Positions 12,316 to 24,313 of a stretch of DNA of 64,000 bases are shown piece by piece; the stretch's first letter is position 1; each line of letters begins with the position of its first letter. The notes below the pieces were generated by a model. The model saw only the letters and a list, made by a program, of their open reading frames with translations. It made no database searches and was not told where the DNA came from. This DNA comes from Pascua guehoae. Lineage: Eukaryota; Basidiomycota; Tremellomycetes; Trichosporonales; Trichosporonaceae. Both the position numbers and the translations under genes were made by a program. The DNA lies in the NCBI GenBank assembly GCA_001600415.1, contig BCJX01000004.1, positions 1,631,769 through 1,695,768 of the forward strand, read 5' to 3'.

Positions 12316-14242
12316 ATGTCCCCGCTCCAGCCTCCCAAGTCGCCCAATCTGCAGCCCAAAGACCCCCTCGCGGTCGTCAACGCGCTCAAGCTCAACCCCA
12401 ACCCATCCCCGTGGGCGCCACACAGCCCCCTCGCGTCCTCGCCCCACAGCCCCTCCCGCTCGCTCGCACCATCGCCCACCGTCTCCCCCCGCGGCTCGGT
12501 GAGCGGTCCCTCTGGCGGCCTCGGCCTCACCAATACCTTTTCCGCCCTCGCGTCCCCCACCCCACTCGCGCTCTCGCTGCCCCCCAACGTCAACCTCGAG
12601 CGCCGCGACTCGAACCCGGGCCCGCTCATGCCCCCGCCCTCGCGCTCCGCAACCGCGTCCCCGGCCATGGGTCCCAAGAGCCTCGCGCCCCCGCCCGTCG
12701 AGGACGGCCGCTGGAATACGGGCGACTTTGAGCTCGTGTCCGCGGACAATGTCCGGTTTAGGGTCAATTCGTACCATCTCTTCTCGGCTAGGTGAGTTGC
12801 ATCAGAAGGCGGGGCATTAGTCTCGACCCCGGTGGCTCGGGAGACGGCGCGGAGGAGAGTGACGGCGGGGAGGGGGGGAGGCGAACGCTGGAGAGCGGTG
12901 CGTGCGTCCATGCTGTATGACCGGGCTTGACTTCAACCATCGAGGCCGCTGTCCGCCGTGACGACCCACGTTGAACTAAGTTCCGTCGTCGTGCGCGCTA
13001 CGAGCAGCAGGCCGGACCACGCCTAGCTCCCCACTTCATCCCTCGCCCGGAGTCGTCTTGAGGAACTGGGGCATTCTGTCCACCGCTCGAGGCGGTGGCA
13101 CTGCCTCCACTCCTTGCCACTACCAGCGACTCTTGCTGCACAGCACCAGTGCGAGCCTGCATCTTGCGTCCTACCAATCCCGACCCGGTTACCCTCCGAT
13201 TCTGGGCGGTGGCCGTGCGGTGCGGTGCGATCCAACTTTTCGGGATCGCAGTGTTTCCACGGCCCCGGTTGGGGGTAACCGGGTGCCTGGTGTGACGAGG
13301 GAATGTTCGGGTGGCCCAAGTGTTGTTACTGTGCGCATTCTTGGACTGAGTTGTGTGCGATTCAAACCCTGCAGAACGCGATCGCTGCAATTCGCATTGT
13401 TGCCATTCTGACAATGGCGACACGTTGGCATCCTGCACTGTGCTGGGTGTCAAGTCCATCGCACTCTTCGTTCCCTCTGTTCCCACAATACACAGCTTTC
13501 CTACGCTGTCGTGTCTCTCACCTCAGCCCACGTTCCCCAGCCTTCCCTACACACATAAACCCTGGCCACAGCTGACCCCCGCAGCTCGGTCTTCCGTGGC
13601 GCGTCTGAATTCGACAACGACGACGAGGGTGCCCCCCGCCGGCGACAGATTCACTTTTCCGACGACGAGATTGAGGCGGCGCTGGTGATCCGTGCCTTCC
13701 TGCGTGTCATTACGACTGGGCAGGTCGCGACCACACCGGACGGGTCGGGCACGCCATCCGTGTCTGCACTTCGGCGCCTGATCCTCTTTTTGCGCAAGTA
13801 CGACTGCCCCGTGGCGCTGAACCTGGTCATGTTCAAGGTCAAGGAGCTGCTGGCGCAGGGCATCTCTGTGCCCATGTACACCTTTATCCTGGGCGCGACC
13901 GCCGACGACGTCGACACGTGCACGCTTGCACTCAAGTATATCTCGCAGACGTGGAACGGCCCCGCGGGCTATACCGACGTCCGGAACGAAGGCACGCCCG
14001 GCGCGGCCACGATCGACCCCACCAACCTGCCATACACCCTCTGGCAGTGGATTCCCGGAGACTACATGTGGGCCCTGTCGCGCGCATGGGGCAAGCATGT
14101 CCAGGACGGCACGCGTCTGCCCGACGAGTTCCGCCGCATCCTCGCCATTGTCAAGGGCTCGACGCGCCCCAGTCGGAGCTCGTCCCTGCTCGAGGACCCC
14201 ACCAACGGCCGCCGGTCCCGCAACAGTGTCGGATGGGCGTAG
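12316..14242 (+). CDS. BTB/POZ-like domain protein with disordered Pro/Ser N-terminus
   Basis: Exons 12316-12791 and 13585-14242 join in frame to 377 residues. The first about 130 residues are low-complexity Pro/Ser-rich. The junction makes the typical fungal BTB opening: FELVSADNVRFRVNSYHLFS followed by SSVFRGASEF, then an acidic turn, IHFSDDEIEAALVIRAFLRV and a helical LRRLILFLRKYDCPVALNL. Tremellomycetes have many such BTB proteins with divergent N-termini; most have no known role and presumably mediate protein-protein contacts. The single intron is 793 nt, about fifteen times longer than those in neighbouring AGS1, and I could not find another in-frame exon inside it. The ATG at 12316 was chosen as the first in-frame start after the TATA-like element. 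Confidence 0.78.
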
Positions 14243-14787
14243 AGATACCCCCCAAAGACTTGCGTGAGGACACCGCACACTGGGGCCGTTGAGCGGCCAC
14301 CACAACCAGCTGTACACGCAGTCTCGCCTTCCCCCCCCCCCCCTCCCAAAGACCCAAAGAAGCATGAAACGCAGAACAGCAGAACCGTTGTTTGTGGAAT
14401 GTAGATAGCCATGCCGCCTGTAGCATTGGCTTTGCATGTACTTGGACACTGGACCGTATGCATACCCCCTCCTTGAATCTAGCCAGAGTCGCACAGTCGT
14501 CGTGGGAAGTGGGCATGGCGACTGGCCAAATGCCACATTGGTGATGATGTTTGTGGCATGCGATTGGCGGTGCGGCGGCGATTTCCCTGTGATTTAGTGG
14601 CTGTTTGGCCCCGCGTCCTCGGTGACCACCCCCCAGACCGTAGACTAGATACTAATACTCTCATCGTCAACCTCGCATCCATCTCCTCTTTACTCACCAC
14701 CACTCTACTTTTCACTGCTCTACTACTCTTAAACCCCAGACCCACACGCTCAGCATGTACCCCAACCCCTAACTGCAGCTCCACCAA
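14243..14787. other. Spacer with poly-C run and short upstream ORF before MED13
   Basis: Contains a 13-base C run at 14331-14343 and an AT-richer pyrimidine tract from about 14640. A five-codon ATG-initiated frame (MYPNP, stop) at 14755-14772 lies 15 bases before the MED13 start, so it would be a minimal upstream ORF if included in the transcript. Confidence 0.5.
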
Positions 14788-17700
14788 ATGGACATTCTCG
14801 CCGGCCAGCCCGCGCGCCCCACCACCCCCGTGCCGGGCGTGTGGCTCGTCGACGCGCCCCCGACCATCCAAGTGCGCGTCTATGCCGTCGTGACAAAGTT
14901 CGACCCTGCCGCCGCTGCGAGCCTGGCCGATACGGCCGGCGCGGGATCGGGACAGGCACCTGTTACTTCTACTGGTGGTGGTGGTGACGACGCGGCGGCG
15001 GCGGACGACGCTGCGCCCCATCCGCCCCTGATCCCAACACCCCCGGGCGTGCTTGACCGTCTCCGCGCCGACCCCCTCGAGCGCGCATGGCATGCTCTCA
15101 ATGCGCGCGCAGACGAGCCCGCCCTCTCCCTCCTCTCGCGCCCGTGTGCGGTCGTCCGCCCGCCCGCCGACGGGCGCCGCCGCCAGCTGTGGGTGTTTGG
15201 CCAGGACCCAGATCTCGCTCTCGCGGGCGTCGATGGGCTTATCGGTGCGTTCTGGCTGTTTCTTGTCGGCAAATGCCCAAGTCTAGCTGACAGCGATACC
15301 AGAAGTGGAACGGCCCGCGCCGATAGTGGTCGCCAAGACGGTCGTATGCAAGGAGCACGGGAGCAAGCTGAGCTGCCTCGCTGCGGCCAACGGCAACACG
15401 GATCCCACGTCAGGCACGGCGGGCGATGGCGCAAAGACGCCCTGCTCGCCGACGTTTGCGCCGCCGCCGGCCTGGACACTGCTCGAGGCCGCGGCGGGCG
15501 AGGCGCTCGCGTGGACGCAGGGCGTGCGACTGTCGCTCCTCTCTGAACGACCCGTGTACGACGTGACACTGCGCCCTACGCCCGGAGGGCAGCTGGTGCT
15601 CTGCGCTCGACCGCGGGCGGCTCTCCACTGCCTCCCCCGCGAAGGACAGCGGGCACCACTCCGCGCTGGGGTGGAGCCACTCGTCCTCCGCCCTCTACTT
15701 CTCCCTGCCCTCCTCGTCTCCCCCCACATGGCCAATGGAGCGCAGGACGCGCGCCTCACGGCCGCATTCGACGCCGCCCTCGGTCCCGGGTGGAAGGCCG
15801 GCCGACGCGAGGCGCGGATCACGGCACAGGCGTCCGGCGCCAGTCTGCCCGACTGGAGTATCTACTTTGTGCCCCTCGTTGCTGGAAACATCAAGGCGCT
15901 CCCTGCCGCCCTCGCGGCGCGGTGGCGCGGGACCCACGGCGTGCTCACCGTGTGGCCGACGCATCTCGCCCGCGGGCTTGCTCCGCCATCGCGCGTCGTG
16001 CCGCCCCGCCCACCGCGGCGAGGCGGGGACGCGCTCGGCCAGCCCGCCGACCTGCTCATGGCCGCGGCGGGGCTGTTTGACTTTTTCACCGCGTACGAAC
16101 CCCCAGCAGAGGACGAGGGCGACGGCGAGGCCGAGGGCGATGGCGACGCGGACGCCGACGTCGAGCCGGAACCCGAGCGGACCACAGTGCCGGACGGCAC
16201 TGGCGATGTGGACATGGAAGCATACGACGACGCGAGCGACGTCGACGACCTGTTCGAGTCGCACTCGTCCCCCGAGCCCGAGCCAGACGACGTCCCCGCC
16301 CCCTCGGAAGGCGGCGACCTCTTCATCGGCAGCGCATTCACGTCGCCCCGCGCGGGATCCGCACTCGAACTCGACGTCAATGACCTCTTTGGCTCGTCGG
16401 ACGCCGGCACCGCTCCGCCCTCGGCCGTACCCCGCCACAATAGCGCGACGCCCATCCCCGAGTTCGCGCGCCGGTCCATCCCCGTCAGCCGCCAGCAGTC
16501 GGCCGCACCCATGTCCCGCGTCACATCCGAGTTTGGCGAAGACCGCCCGTTTGTCACAGAGGACGACTTCAACTTTTTCGACTCGCCACCAAACCCAAAC
16601 CCCGACCTGCCCGTGCCGCCCACTGGCGCCGAGGCCAAGAGCGACTTTTCGCCCTCGGACTGGCCAGATATTATTGATGCACGCGACGAGTCGGCGCCCG
16701 CTGGTCGCGACGTGGTGATGGCTGATGCAGACAAGCAAGGCGGGCCCCCAGATACAACAGCCGAGCCGATTGCTGTGGATCAAGACGACACACCAAAGTC
16801 GGCCGACGCGCCGCCAGATACAAACGTCGTGCCTCGCGACACTGCTCCGGGCGATGCGACCGCCGAGCCGCCCCGCAAACGCGCAAAGATTTACATTGAT
16901 GTCGTACCCCCAGCATTTGCACCCCTCGAACTCCCCCGCCGCTCCCGCCCACGATTCCGGTACGGCCTCCCGTCCCCCGCTGCCGTCTCGCCGCTGTCCC
17001 TCCGGACCGACCTCGTCGAGCGACTGCAGCAGCAACAACAGCAGTCGGGCAAGAAGGCCTCGTACGACTACACTGCCGGGTGGGAGCTCGACTCGTCGAC
17101 ATCGGACAGCGAAGACGACACGCCCCTCACGACCGGCATGCCCCCGACCCCGGCATCGACTGCCGACCTCGACGAGCTGCCCACGCGCGCACCCAGTGTC
17201 GCGCCCCAGCCCGTCGTTCCCGACGACGAGGTCGAGTTTGACGGCACAGTCTGTGTCGGCGGCGAGTGGGTGAGCCTCAAGGACGAGCCTGGCCCGGCGC
17301 GCTCTCTCGCCCGCCCCTGGGGCCCAGCGTGGGTCGAACTGTACCACCGGCACGAGATGGCTATCTCCACCCCAAGACCGCCAGACGAGCTGCCCCTCGA
17401 CCTCGACGCGCTCCTCGACGCTGTCGTGCGCAACCGCTTCCTCCGTGCCCTGTTCAACGACGTCCCAGCGACCGTAGATGACAATGCGCCTTCACCAAGC
17501 ACGCTGCTCAAGCACGGTGTCGCCCTCTCCGAGTTTGCGGCGGCCAGCATCAACACGAACGGCAGCAATGGGCTCAGCGGCAGTGCATCCGACAGCCCCG
17601 ACATTACAAAGGCAGGGTACACTCTGCCTCCCACCGCGGTCAATGTCGGGTTTGGGGGCGCAATCATGTCCCTTTCAGCAGCCGGACTGCGGTACTGGCG

Positions 17701-19421
17701 CGAGCTAGGCCTGTCGCCCGCGGGTGGCATAAAGGACCTCGCGGCCGTCGCAGTGTGCGAACCCGGAGACGAGAGTGCCCGGATCGCGCGGGCTTTCCTC
17801 CGGGACATGGGCGAGGTTTATTCGGTAAGTTGACCCCCTTCCCCGTGATCCCTGTGCTGACGTCCAGGCCCATCACCTTGGCGCGCACACTGTAGGAGAC
17901 GACGAGGCAGCGGTTGACGGCATTGTGACGGCTTCATCCTCGGCGTTGGCCAGCACAATTGCCCGTGTACGTGCGCGCGCGACGCGTCCAACCGTAGTCT
18001 ACGTGATCACGTCGGCGACAGCGACGGCCGACGCGCTCGCACCGCTCGCCGCACGTGCGTCGCCGTCGAGTGTCGTGTACGCTGTCCCCGAGTCTGCAAT
18101 CCACGTCACCAACCTCGTCCCGATTGCGTTTGAGGTGTACGACCTGCTCCCGCGCGAGGTGCACCGTGTCATGCCACGCGGGCGCCCGCTTGAGCGCGCC
18201 CCGGCCTTTCTCCCGTACCACGCGTTTACGCTCTCTGGTGACTTGACGCCGCGGCCAGAACTGACCATGTCCTGGCCGCCGCGGTCATACGACCCATTCA
18301 TGCGCTGGCGCTGGGTACACGCCGCATACGCGTGGGTGCCCGGTGTGCCGCCCGCGAGCCGCGACGGCGAAGCCAAGCCGAGTCCGAAAGACGCAAAGGA
18401 CAGCGGAAAGACGGCGAGCGGCGTGCTCCTCCTCGCCACGATTGACGAGGTCGGCGACGCGCTCGACCTGCGTGCCCTCCGCCTCGACGCATGCACGGCC
18501 GCGGACCGCGTCCAGCGCGCCTGGGACGTGTTTGCCGCCTCGGCCACGGCTGTCGCGTTCGAGTGGCGCCTGAGCATCACCTGCCTCGGCGTCATGCCCG
18601 AGGACGAACTCGGGGCCTGGCATGCCCTCCTCGCCAAGCGCAAGGACCCAGTCACGCTCCTCATGACCGAACCGACACCGCCCGTGCGTGCGCGTCCACG
18701 CACGCCCGTCTCCAACATCCCCCCCGCCGCATTCGTCGACCCCGCCGCGGCCATTGTCGACGAGAGCCTCGCGGGCTCGGCCGTCGCGCTAGCCCACCGC
18801 GTCGCCGTTGAGATGCCCCTCACGACTGAAACGTTACATCCACCAAAGGACGACAGCACACCCACGCCCACATCAACAACAACACTCCTCCCCGCATCGT
18901 CCTTTCTCCTCTCCCTCGCCACCTCCAACGGCACGGGTGCGACGACTGCACCGTACCACGTCCTCTTCCACCGCGGCGCGCGCGGCGCCCCCCTCGACCC
19001 GACCGCGTTCGCGGGCGAGATGCACGCCCTCGCCGCCCTCGGCCGCCGGCGCTGGGGGCTCGACGGCCCCGCGCACCTCGACGCCGTCAGCGTGGGCGCC
19101 ACCGTCGTCCGCGCACTCGCGAGGGGCGGCGACGAGCGGCGCGCCGACGTGCTGCGCGGAGCGGTGGTGGCGGCCGTGGACGACGAGGCGGGCGAGGAAG
19201 GCGAGCTCAAGGACGGCAGGGACGGCAAGGACGACGAGCAGGCCAAGGAAGAAGAGACCAAGGGCAAGCAGGAGGGCAAGCCCAAGGCAGGAGCTGGGGA
19301 AAAGGCTGGGGGTAAGAATGGAGGAGGAACTAAGGCAGACGGCACCGAGGAGGCAAAGTCCACGCCGGTCAAGGACGAGGGCAAGTCGCCCGTCAAGAAG
19401 GCAAAGAGTGGGGCCGAGTAG
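14788..19421 (+). CDS. MED13: Mediator complex subunit 13
   Basis: MED13 (SSN2/SRB9) links the CDK8 kinase module to core Mediator in the nucleus. Exons 14788-15244, 15303-17824 and 17868-19421 give 1510 residues. The N-terminal domain runs from residue 1 and is followed by a long acidic, Ser/Pro-rich linker with a DDFNFFDSPP motif near 600. The centre has VGGEWVSLKDEPGPA and LDLDALLDAVVRNRFLRALF. The PIWI-like MID segment includes GLRYWRELGLSPAGG and, across the last splice, EVYSAHHLGAHTVG. The C-terminal domain includes PYHVLFHRGARGAPLDP and WGLDGPAHLDAVSVG, matching MED13 C-termini. The final about 70 residues are an added Lys/Glu/Gly-rich tail. Both introns are short (58 and 43 nt). Confidence 0.93.
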
Positions 19422-19457
19422 ACGCGGAGTAGACGCGGAGCAGACGCGGAGTAGACC
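19419..19457. repeat. 11-bp tandem repeat starting at the MED13 stop codon
   Basis: Three copies of (T/C)AGACGCGGAG lie head to tail; the first copy contains the MED13 TAG stop and a fourth partial copy follows. Confidence 0.9.
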
Positions 19458-20227
19458 TAGCTTGAGCCGTTTTTGAGTGTATGCATTGTTGTATCATCCT
19501 GGCTCGTCCCACAGGCGACAGTGCGAGGCTGACGTTTGACCACCGCGGGTGGAATGATGGCGGTCCACTAACTGCGATGGGTTTGGTGCTGCTCTGCTGT
19601 GGCTGAACGTGGTTGCTGGAAGGAGGTCAGGGAGGTCAGGGGGAGATCGGGAAGAAGTCCGGGAGAGGCCATGAAGGAGGCCATGAAGGTCGGAAGGAGG
19701 CCATGAAGGAGGCCATGAAGGAGGCCATGAAGGAGGGCATGAAGGAGGGCATGAAGCAGGCGGGAAGGAGGCTGGAAGGTTGGAGGGAGGCTGGAATGAG
19801 GTCGCAAGAGGTTCTGGGGGAGGCCAGGAACGAGACGAGGAAGGAGGTCGCAAGGAGGTCGGCAGGAGGCCGGAAAGAGGTCTGAAAGAGGCCCATGAGC
19901 ATACCCTCGACGTCGGACAGCAAGTGCATTCTGTTGTGGTACGTATACTGTATGCAAACAAAAAGGGAGATATGCCCCACAGATGAACAATATGGCTGCG
20001 GGGAGAGTCCATGATACAAGGTCGTGTGTGAAGATGAGGGGTGTGAGATGAATATCGTGAGGATCCGTCTCGACCCCACGTTGTCCCGGCCCCGGCGACA
20101 GAGATGATCTATCAATAAATGCCATCTATGGCGGCGTGTCCCGCCGCTTGCGCCATCAAGGCGACTAGCGACTGGTAGCTCGGCTCGGCACGGCGCGGCG
20201 ACTAAGCGACTGGCGTCGACTCGGCGA
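19422..20227. other. Convergent spacer between MED13 and the glycosidase gene
   Basis: Purine-biased DNA holding a 12-bp minisatellite and, near 20150-20230, several scattered copies of GCGACTA/GCGACTGG. No gene is supported. It should contain both 3' untranslated regions. Confidence 0.6.
19669..19759. repeat. 12-bp minisatellite (GAAGGAGGCCAT)
   Basis: About seven imperfect 12-bp units in which GGCCAT drifts to GGTCGG or GGGCAT. One frame reads Lys-Glu-Ala-Met repeats, but only because 12 is a multiple of three. Confidence 0.9.
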
Positions 20228-22392
20228 CTAGGCGAGGACCCAGAGGGACGCGACGGCCGCCACCAACGCGGCGGCACCGACACCCGCGCCCAGAGCACGC
20301 GCGCCATTGTCCTTTCCGAGCGGATGGTCGCCGTGCGTGTTACCGGGCCCGCCCATGGCGAGCCACTCGTTGTAGGCCGCATAGGCGAGGATGATAAAGC
20401 TCTGGCCCTCGGGCGAGTAGTCGCCCTCGACCGTAAAGCGCATCGGGTCCGTGACCTTGTTCAGGTGGCCCGTGTCGTTTACGCACAGACCGACGCCCGA
20501 GAGCAGGTCGAGCGACATGTCGACATAGTCGTTTGTCAGGTTCATGGTCGCAAAGCGCAGGCCGGCGGCGGCCATGAGCGCCGTCGCGGACGAGTCTTCA
20601 AACTCGGACGCATTGTTGATGTAGTTGCGCAGAAGCTTGTTCTCGGTCTGGAGAGTGTTAGTGGGGCTGCAGTGCACCGGATCTGTGGGGCAGGAACGTG
20701 TCGAGAATGGTGATAATGTGTCAAGACTCGTTACATTGAGCTCGGAAGCTTCCAGGTCGCACCGTCTCGTGACTTTAGAGGTGGCGTTGGGGTCGTGGTG
20801 CACAGGTGCAACCACGACGCCCAATCTCTCCCTGCCCAAGCCCAAAGTGGCAGTCTTGACACCACCCCACGACCCACGGCCGACTCACAATGTACGGCTT
20901 TGCGCCAGTGAAGATTTCGTTTGCCCACACCTGGAGCTGGGTGACCTGGTCGCCCATCGAGTCTGCAAACTGCGAGCGCTTGATGGTTGCAATCACACGC
21001 GCCATGCCAGCGACTGCCCAAGCGTTGCCCGTCGCCCAGAGGCCCGTGTCTGTGCCCTCGGGACCGATGGGGGCCATGTGGGCCCAGAGATTTTCAGTCT
21101 CGTTGCGGAGGCCGTCGCGGTAGAGACGGATCTGGTCATAGGCCTCCTGGACCAGCGTCTGGTTGTTGGTCACTACGCCGTAGTAGGCCAGGAACGGTGG
21201 GACCATGTATACATTGTCGGCCCAGAGCTGGGCGCTCCAGAGGCGGTGGGAGATTGCGCCGTTGGGAAGCTGGACATGTTGTTAGCGCGTGTTTGTGCCT
21301 GGGGACGGTGAATTTCATGGTGACTGTCAGTTGGCGCGTTGGCGAGCCGTTGTGCTTGGCGCCAAGTGAGCCAAGGTGCGGCCTGGGCGGACCGGTGCAA
21401 AAGGCCAAGAAATTTCGCGACACGGCACTGACACCAACACGCGTCTGGCGTCTGGGGAATCTGGGCTGTGCACACACGAGAAACTCACGCGGGGGACATG
21501 GTAGAGGAGGAAGTTGACCTGGCTCTGTGCAGCGTCGCCGTAGCCCGAGTTGTTGACGACGGCGTTGTTGGATGCAATGTTTGCGAGCACGACGGCAACG
21601 CCCAGACTCGGCGGGTCGCCTGCGGCCCCATCGGCCAGCAGCGGGGAGCCGGCGGGCAGGTTCGAGTTGTTCGTGGCGGGAATGTTGAGCGGGAGCCAGG
21701 TCTCGGTCGGTGTGGGGGTGGCGGAGGGGTGGCTTTGGGTAGGGGACTCCGGTGCGTCACCGGCGTCCTGGCGTTTTCGGCGGCGCCGGGCGCCACCGCC
21801 ATTGTCGCCGTTGCCCTCATTGTCTTCGCCGCCGTCCGGGGCTGCGTCGCCAGTCGCCTCTGCATGCGCCGTGGTCGTCGTCGGTGTAGGCTTGGGCCGC
21901 TGCAAGAGCACGTCCTGAGCAAGCTGCATAATCTGCGGAATCTCCCCCGTGCTCAGTCCCGATACAGGGAACGGGTCGCCGGTCGAGAAGACCGAGCGGT
22001 CCGGGTACGTCCACTCGAGGATGGCTTGGGCGCGAGTGCCATTCTCCCAGCTCCCAAACCTGCAATGGTTAGTGCGTGTCCCAGCAGGTTGCACCCTATG
22101 CATGCCGGGCAGCCAGTCGAGTCGCCAGCAAGCTGCAAGCGATAAGGAAGACGGGCGACAGGTGTGCGAGCACACTACCACGCTACCACGTGCTAGCCCA
22201 GTGCTAGCGACGCGGTCTGTGCGCTGGCAACCCGTGTCTCGGAGGGGGACCCCGCCGACCGAAATAGGTCACTCACGGGCGGTCCGGGGGCACCGTGTTC
22301 ATGAGGTCCTCGACCTTTTTGAGCATCTCGTCGTTGAGGTGCCTCGCCGCGGCCAGCGGGGCGAGGGCGAGGAGCAATGCCGAGGGGCGCAT
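20228..22392 (-). CDS. GPI-anchored six-hairpin glycosidase, GH88/GH105-like
   Basis: Exons on the minus strand: 22277-22392, 21489-22059, 20889-21269, 20228-20647; 495 residues. A signal peptide (MRPSALLLALAPLAAA) opens the protein. The catalytic barrel shows LWADNVYMVPPFLAYYG, AYDQIRLYRDGLRNE and TGLWATGNAWAVAGMARV, which resemble unsaturated glucuronyl/rhamnogalacturonyl hydrolases of the YteR type. The end (GKDNGARALGAGVGAAAL...) looks like a GPI-attachment signal with a plausible omega site near the Asn/Gly. The likely role is trimming cell-wall or extracellular glycans; the substrate is not predictable. A 50-residue Thr/Pro/Gly linker contains RRRRKR at residues 130-135, a possible Kex2-type site. 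The three introns are 217, 219 and 241 nt, unusually long here. Family moderate, anchor good. Confidence 0.78.
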
Positions 22393-24313
22393 GGTTGATG
22401 CTGATAGCCGTATCGCCTATCGATGGGTCCAAAGGGGTTTGGGGGGTTTGATCGACAGTCACTGGCAACTGCAACGTTTGCGAGAGAGATATGGGCAATG
22501 GAGAGGGATACGAAGAGGAGAGTGAAGAGGATGTGGGGACAGGAATTGAAGCGCTGGGCGAGTCGGGACCAGTCGCTTGGCGGTGGGCACGGGGCGAAAC
22601 GAGTCGTCACCGATGTAGGGTAAGGCAGTGCGAGGTGCCCCGTTGGTTTGGTTATGATTAAATGAGAGTTAAAGTGTTGCACGTTACAGCCAGAGCCCAA
22701 AAGGGGGGAGGGGGGGAGATAGCTGAGGCAAGAGGAGAGGGGAGCGATGGGGATGACAATGGCAAGGGATGGGAGGGCGAACAGGAGGGAGAGTATGGGG
22801 TAGTATGGGGTTGCAAGGGGGGTGTGATGGCGGCCCAGAGGCACACCTGGGCAGGAGAGGGCTTGGCAACAAATAGCAACAACCATGGCATGTGGTCGTC
22901 GATCTGGATTGCTGAAAAATCATCCCTGGTGCCGAGACTTTTTGGCAATGTGGCTGCAAGGCTTGCAAGCGGGGGCAAGCGGATGGTAATCATATCTTCT
23001 CGTAACGGAACCCAAGGAAGAGAACCAGAGTGATCCCCATGAGCGTATTCCTGCGAACAATGAGGCTGCGAGGTTTACATGGGCACTGGGGGAACGGCCG
23101 GCAGCCACTGACGAAGAGTGCCAGACGGCGCAGGGTGCAGGTTCTCGGCGTCCACAAAAGGAGCGAGCCATGAGCGTCACTGGGCAGAATAAAGTGCATG
23201 TACAGGCCTTTTTAAGGGTCCCCCCCCCCCGCGCCCCTTTCTCAAACCTCCCCCCATATGGTCATGATGACCCACGTCGCTTTTTATTGTTCCCTTGCGA
23301 AGTGCAGGTGTGATGGCGACATGGTTTGCACCGCCTCGCGCAGCTCGCCGAGTTTTGATTTTTTAGGCGTCTGGGAACAAAGGGGAAGGGTTTGGGATGC
23401 CGACATGCCGATCAAAATGCACCCGACGGCGACCTGGAACGCACGCCGACCCCCTTTGTCACGCCATTTTCAGGAGTTCCACGTGGACCACGTGACTAGA
23501 GCGGGAGTATTCCAGAAGACTAACTCTTAAGGCCTATTTTAACATACTTTAGGCCTGCAAACTGCCTTGGCACGCCTTTGTTCATTTTTATTTGTTTCTT
23601 CTGGGGGGTTAGGTTTGGCGCCCCACGTGAAGGTTTAGCGGCAACGGCATGTGGACGCGACACCACGAGACGCGCTATCTCAGAAAACGGGCTGGCTGCA
23701 CAGGGCACCGACCGGCGAGGAAAATATCAAAGGCATGCAGGAATGGAATGAATGGGCCTTCCTTGCCCGCCCTTGGCTCGAAAGAGCAGAGGGCCCGAAT
23801 ACTGCAGAGGTCTGAGCGGGTATACGCAAGTGTCTGCATGTCTGGGTGGGTGGGTCTGGGTCAAAGGGGGGGAAGAGGATGCGTACTGGTGGACGCGCCA
23901 TGACGCCTGGACTGGAGCCAGCCGCCACCGCGCCTCAGTGTCAGACAGCCCCAGCCAGACAGGCCAGCCAGCGCGAGCTGCAGCCAGCCAGGCTAGCCAG
24001 GGGCGCTGGAGCCACCACCCCCACTTCAGGTACAGTACGAGCATGCACCCAGGATGCAGCAGGACGCGGGTGCTGCTGCATGGCATGCCCCGATTCCATC
24101 CTACCCAAGAGAGAGAGCCTAGCGCCATGACCTTTGGCTCGTTGCTTGCCCGTCCTTGCCTCGTTCGCTCCTGGTCGTTGGCCTGCCCTATTCCTCGTTG
24201 CTCCATCAAAGGCCTCTTAACCCATCCTTTGCTCTCATTCCTCCACATCTTTACCAACCTTCACACTCGTTCCCCCTCCACTCTCTTAAACATCACCACA
24301 TTCCATCTCCATC
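22393..24313. promoter_or_regulatory. Divergent intergenic region: glycosidase (-) and beta-tubulin (+)
   Basis: 1.9 kb with no supported gene, serving as the shared 5' region of two divergently transcribed genes. It contains a 10-base C run at 23221-23230 and several G- or C-rich tracts. A pyrimidine-rich stretch (24190-24313) immediately before the tubulin start is probably its leader. No clear TATA box was identified. Confidence 0.5.

Noticed and set aside
15695..17353. 552-codon minus-strand frame inside MED13
   Set aside because: Antisense shadow of GC-rich MED13 coding sequence; no domain, and MED13 motifs are clear on the plus strand.
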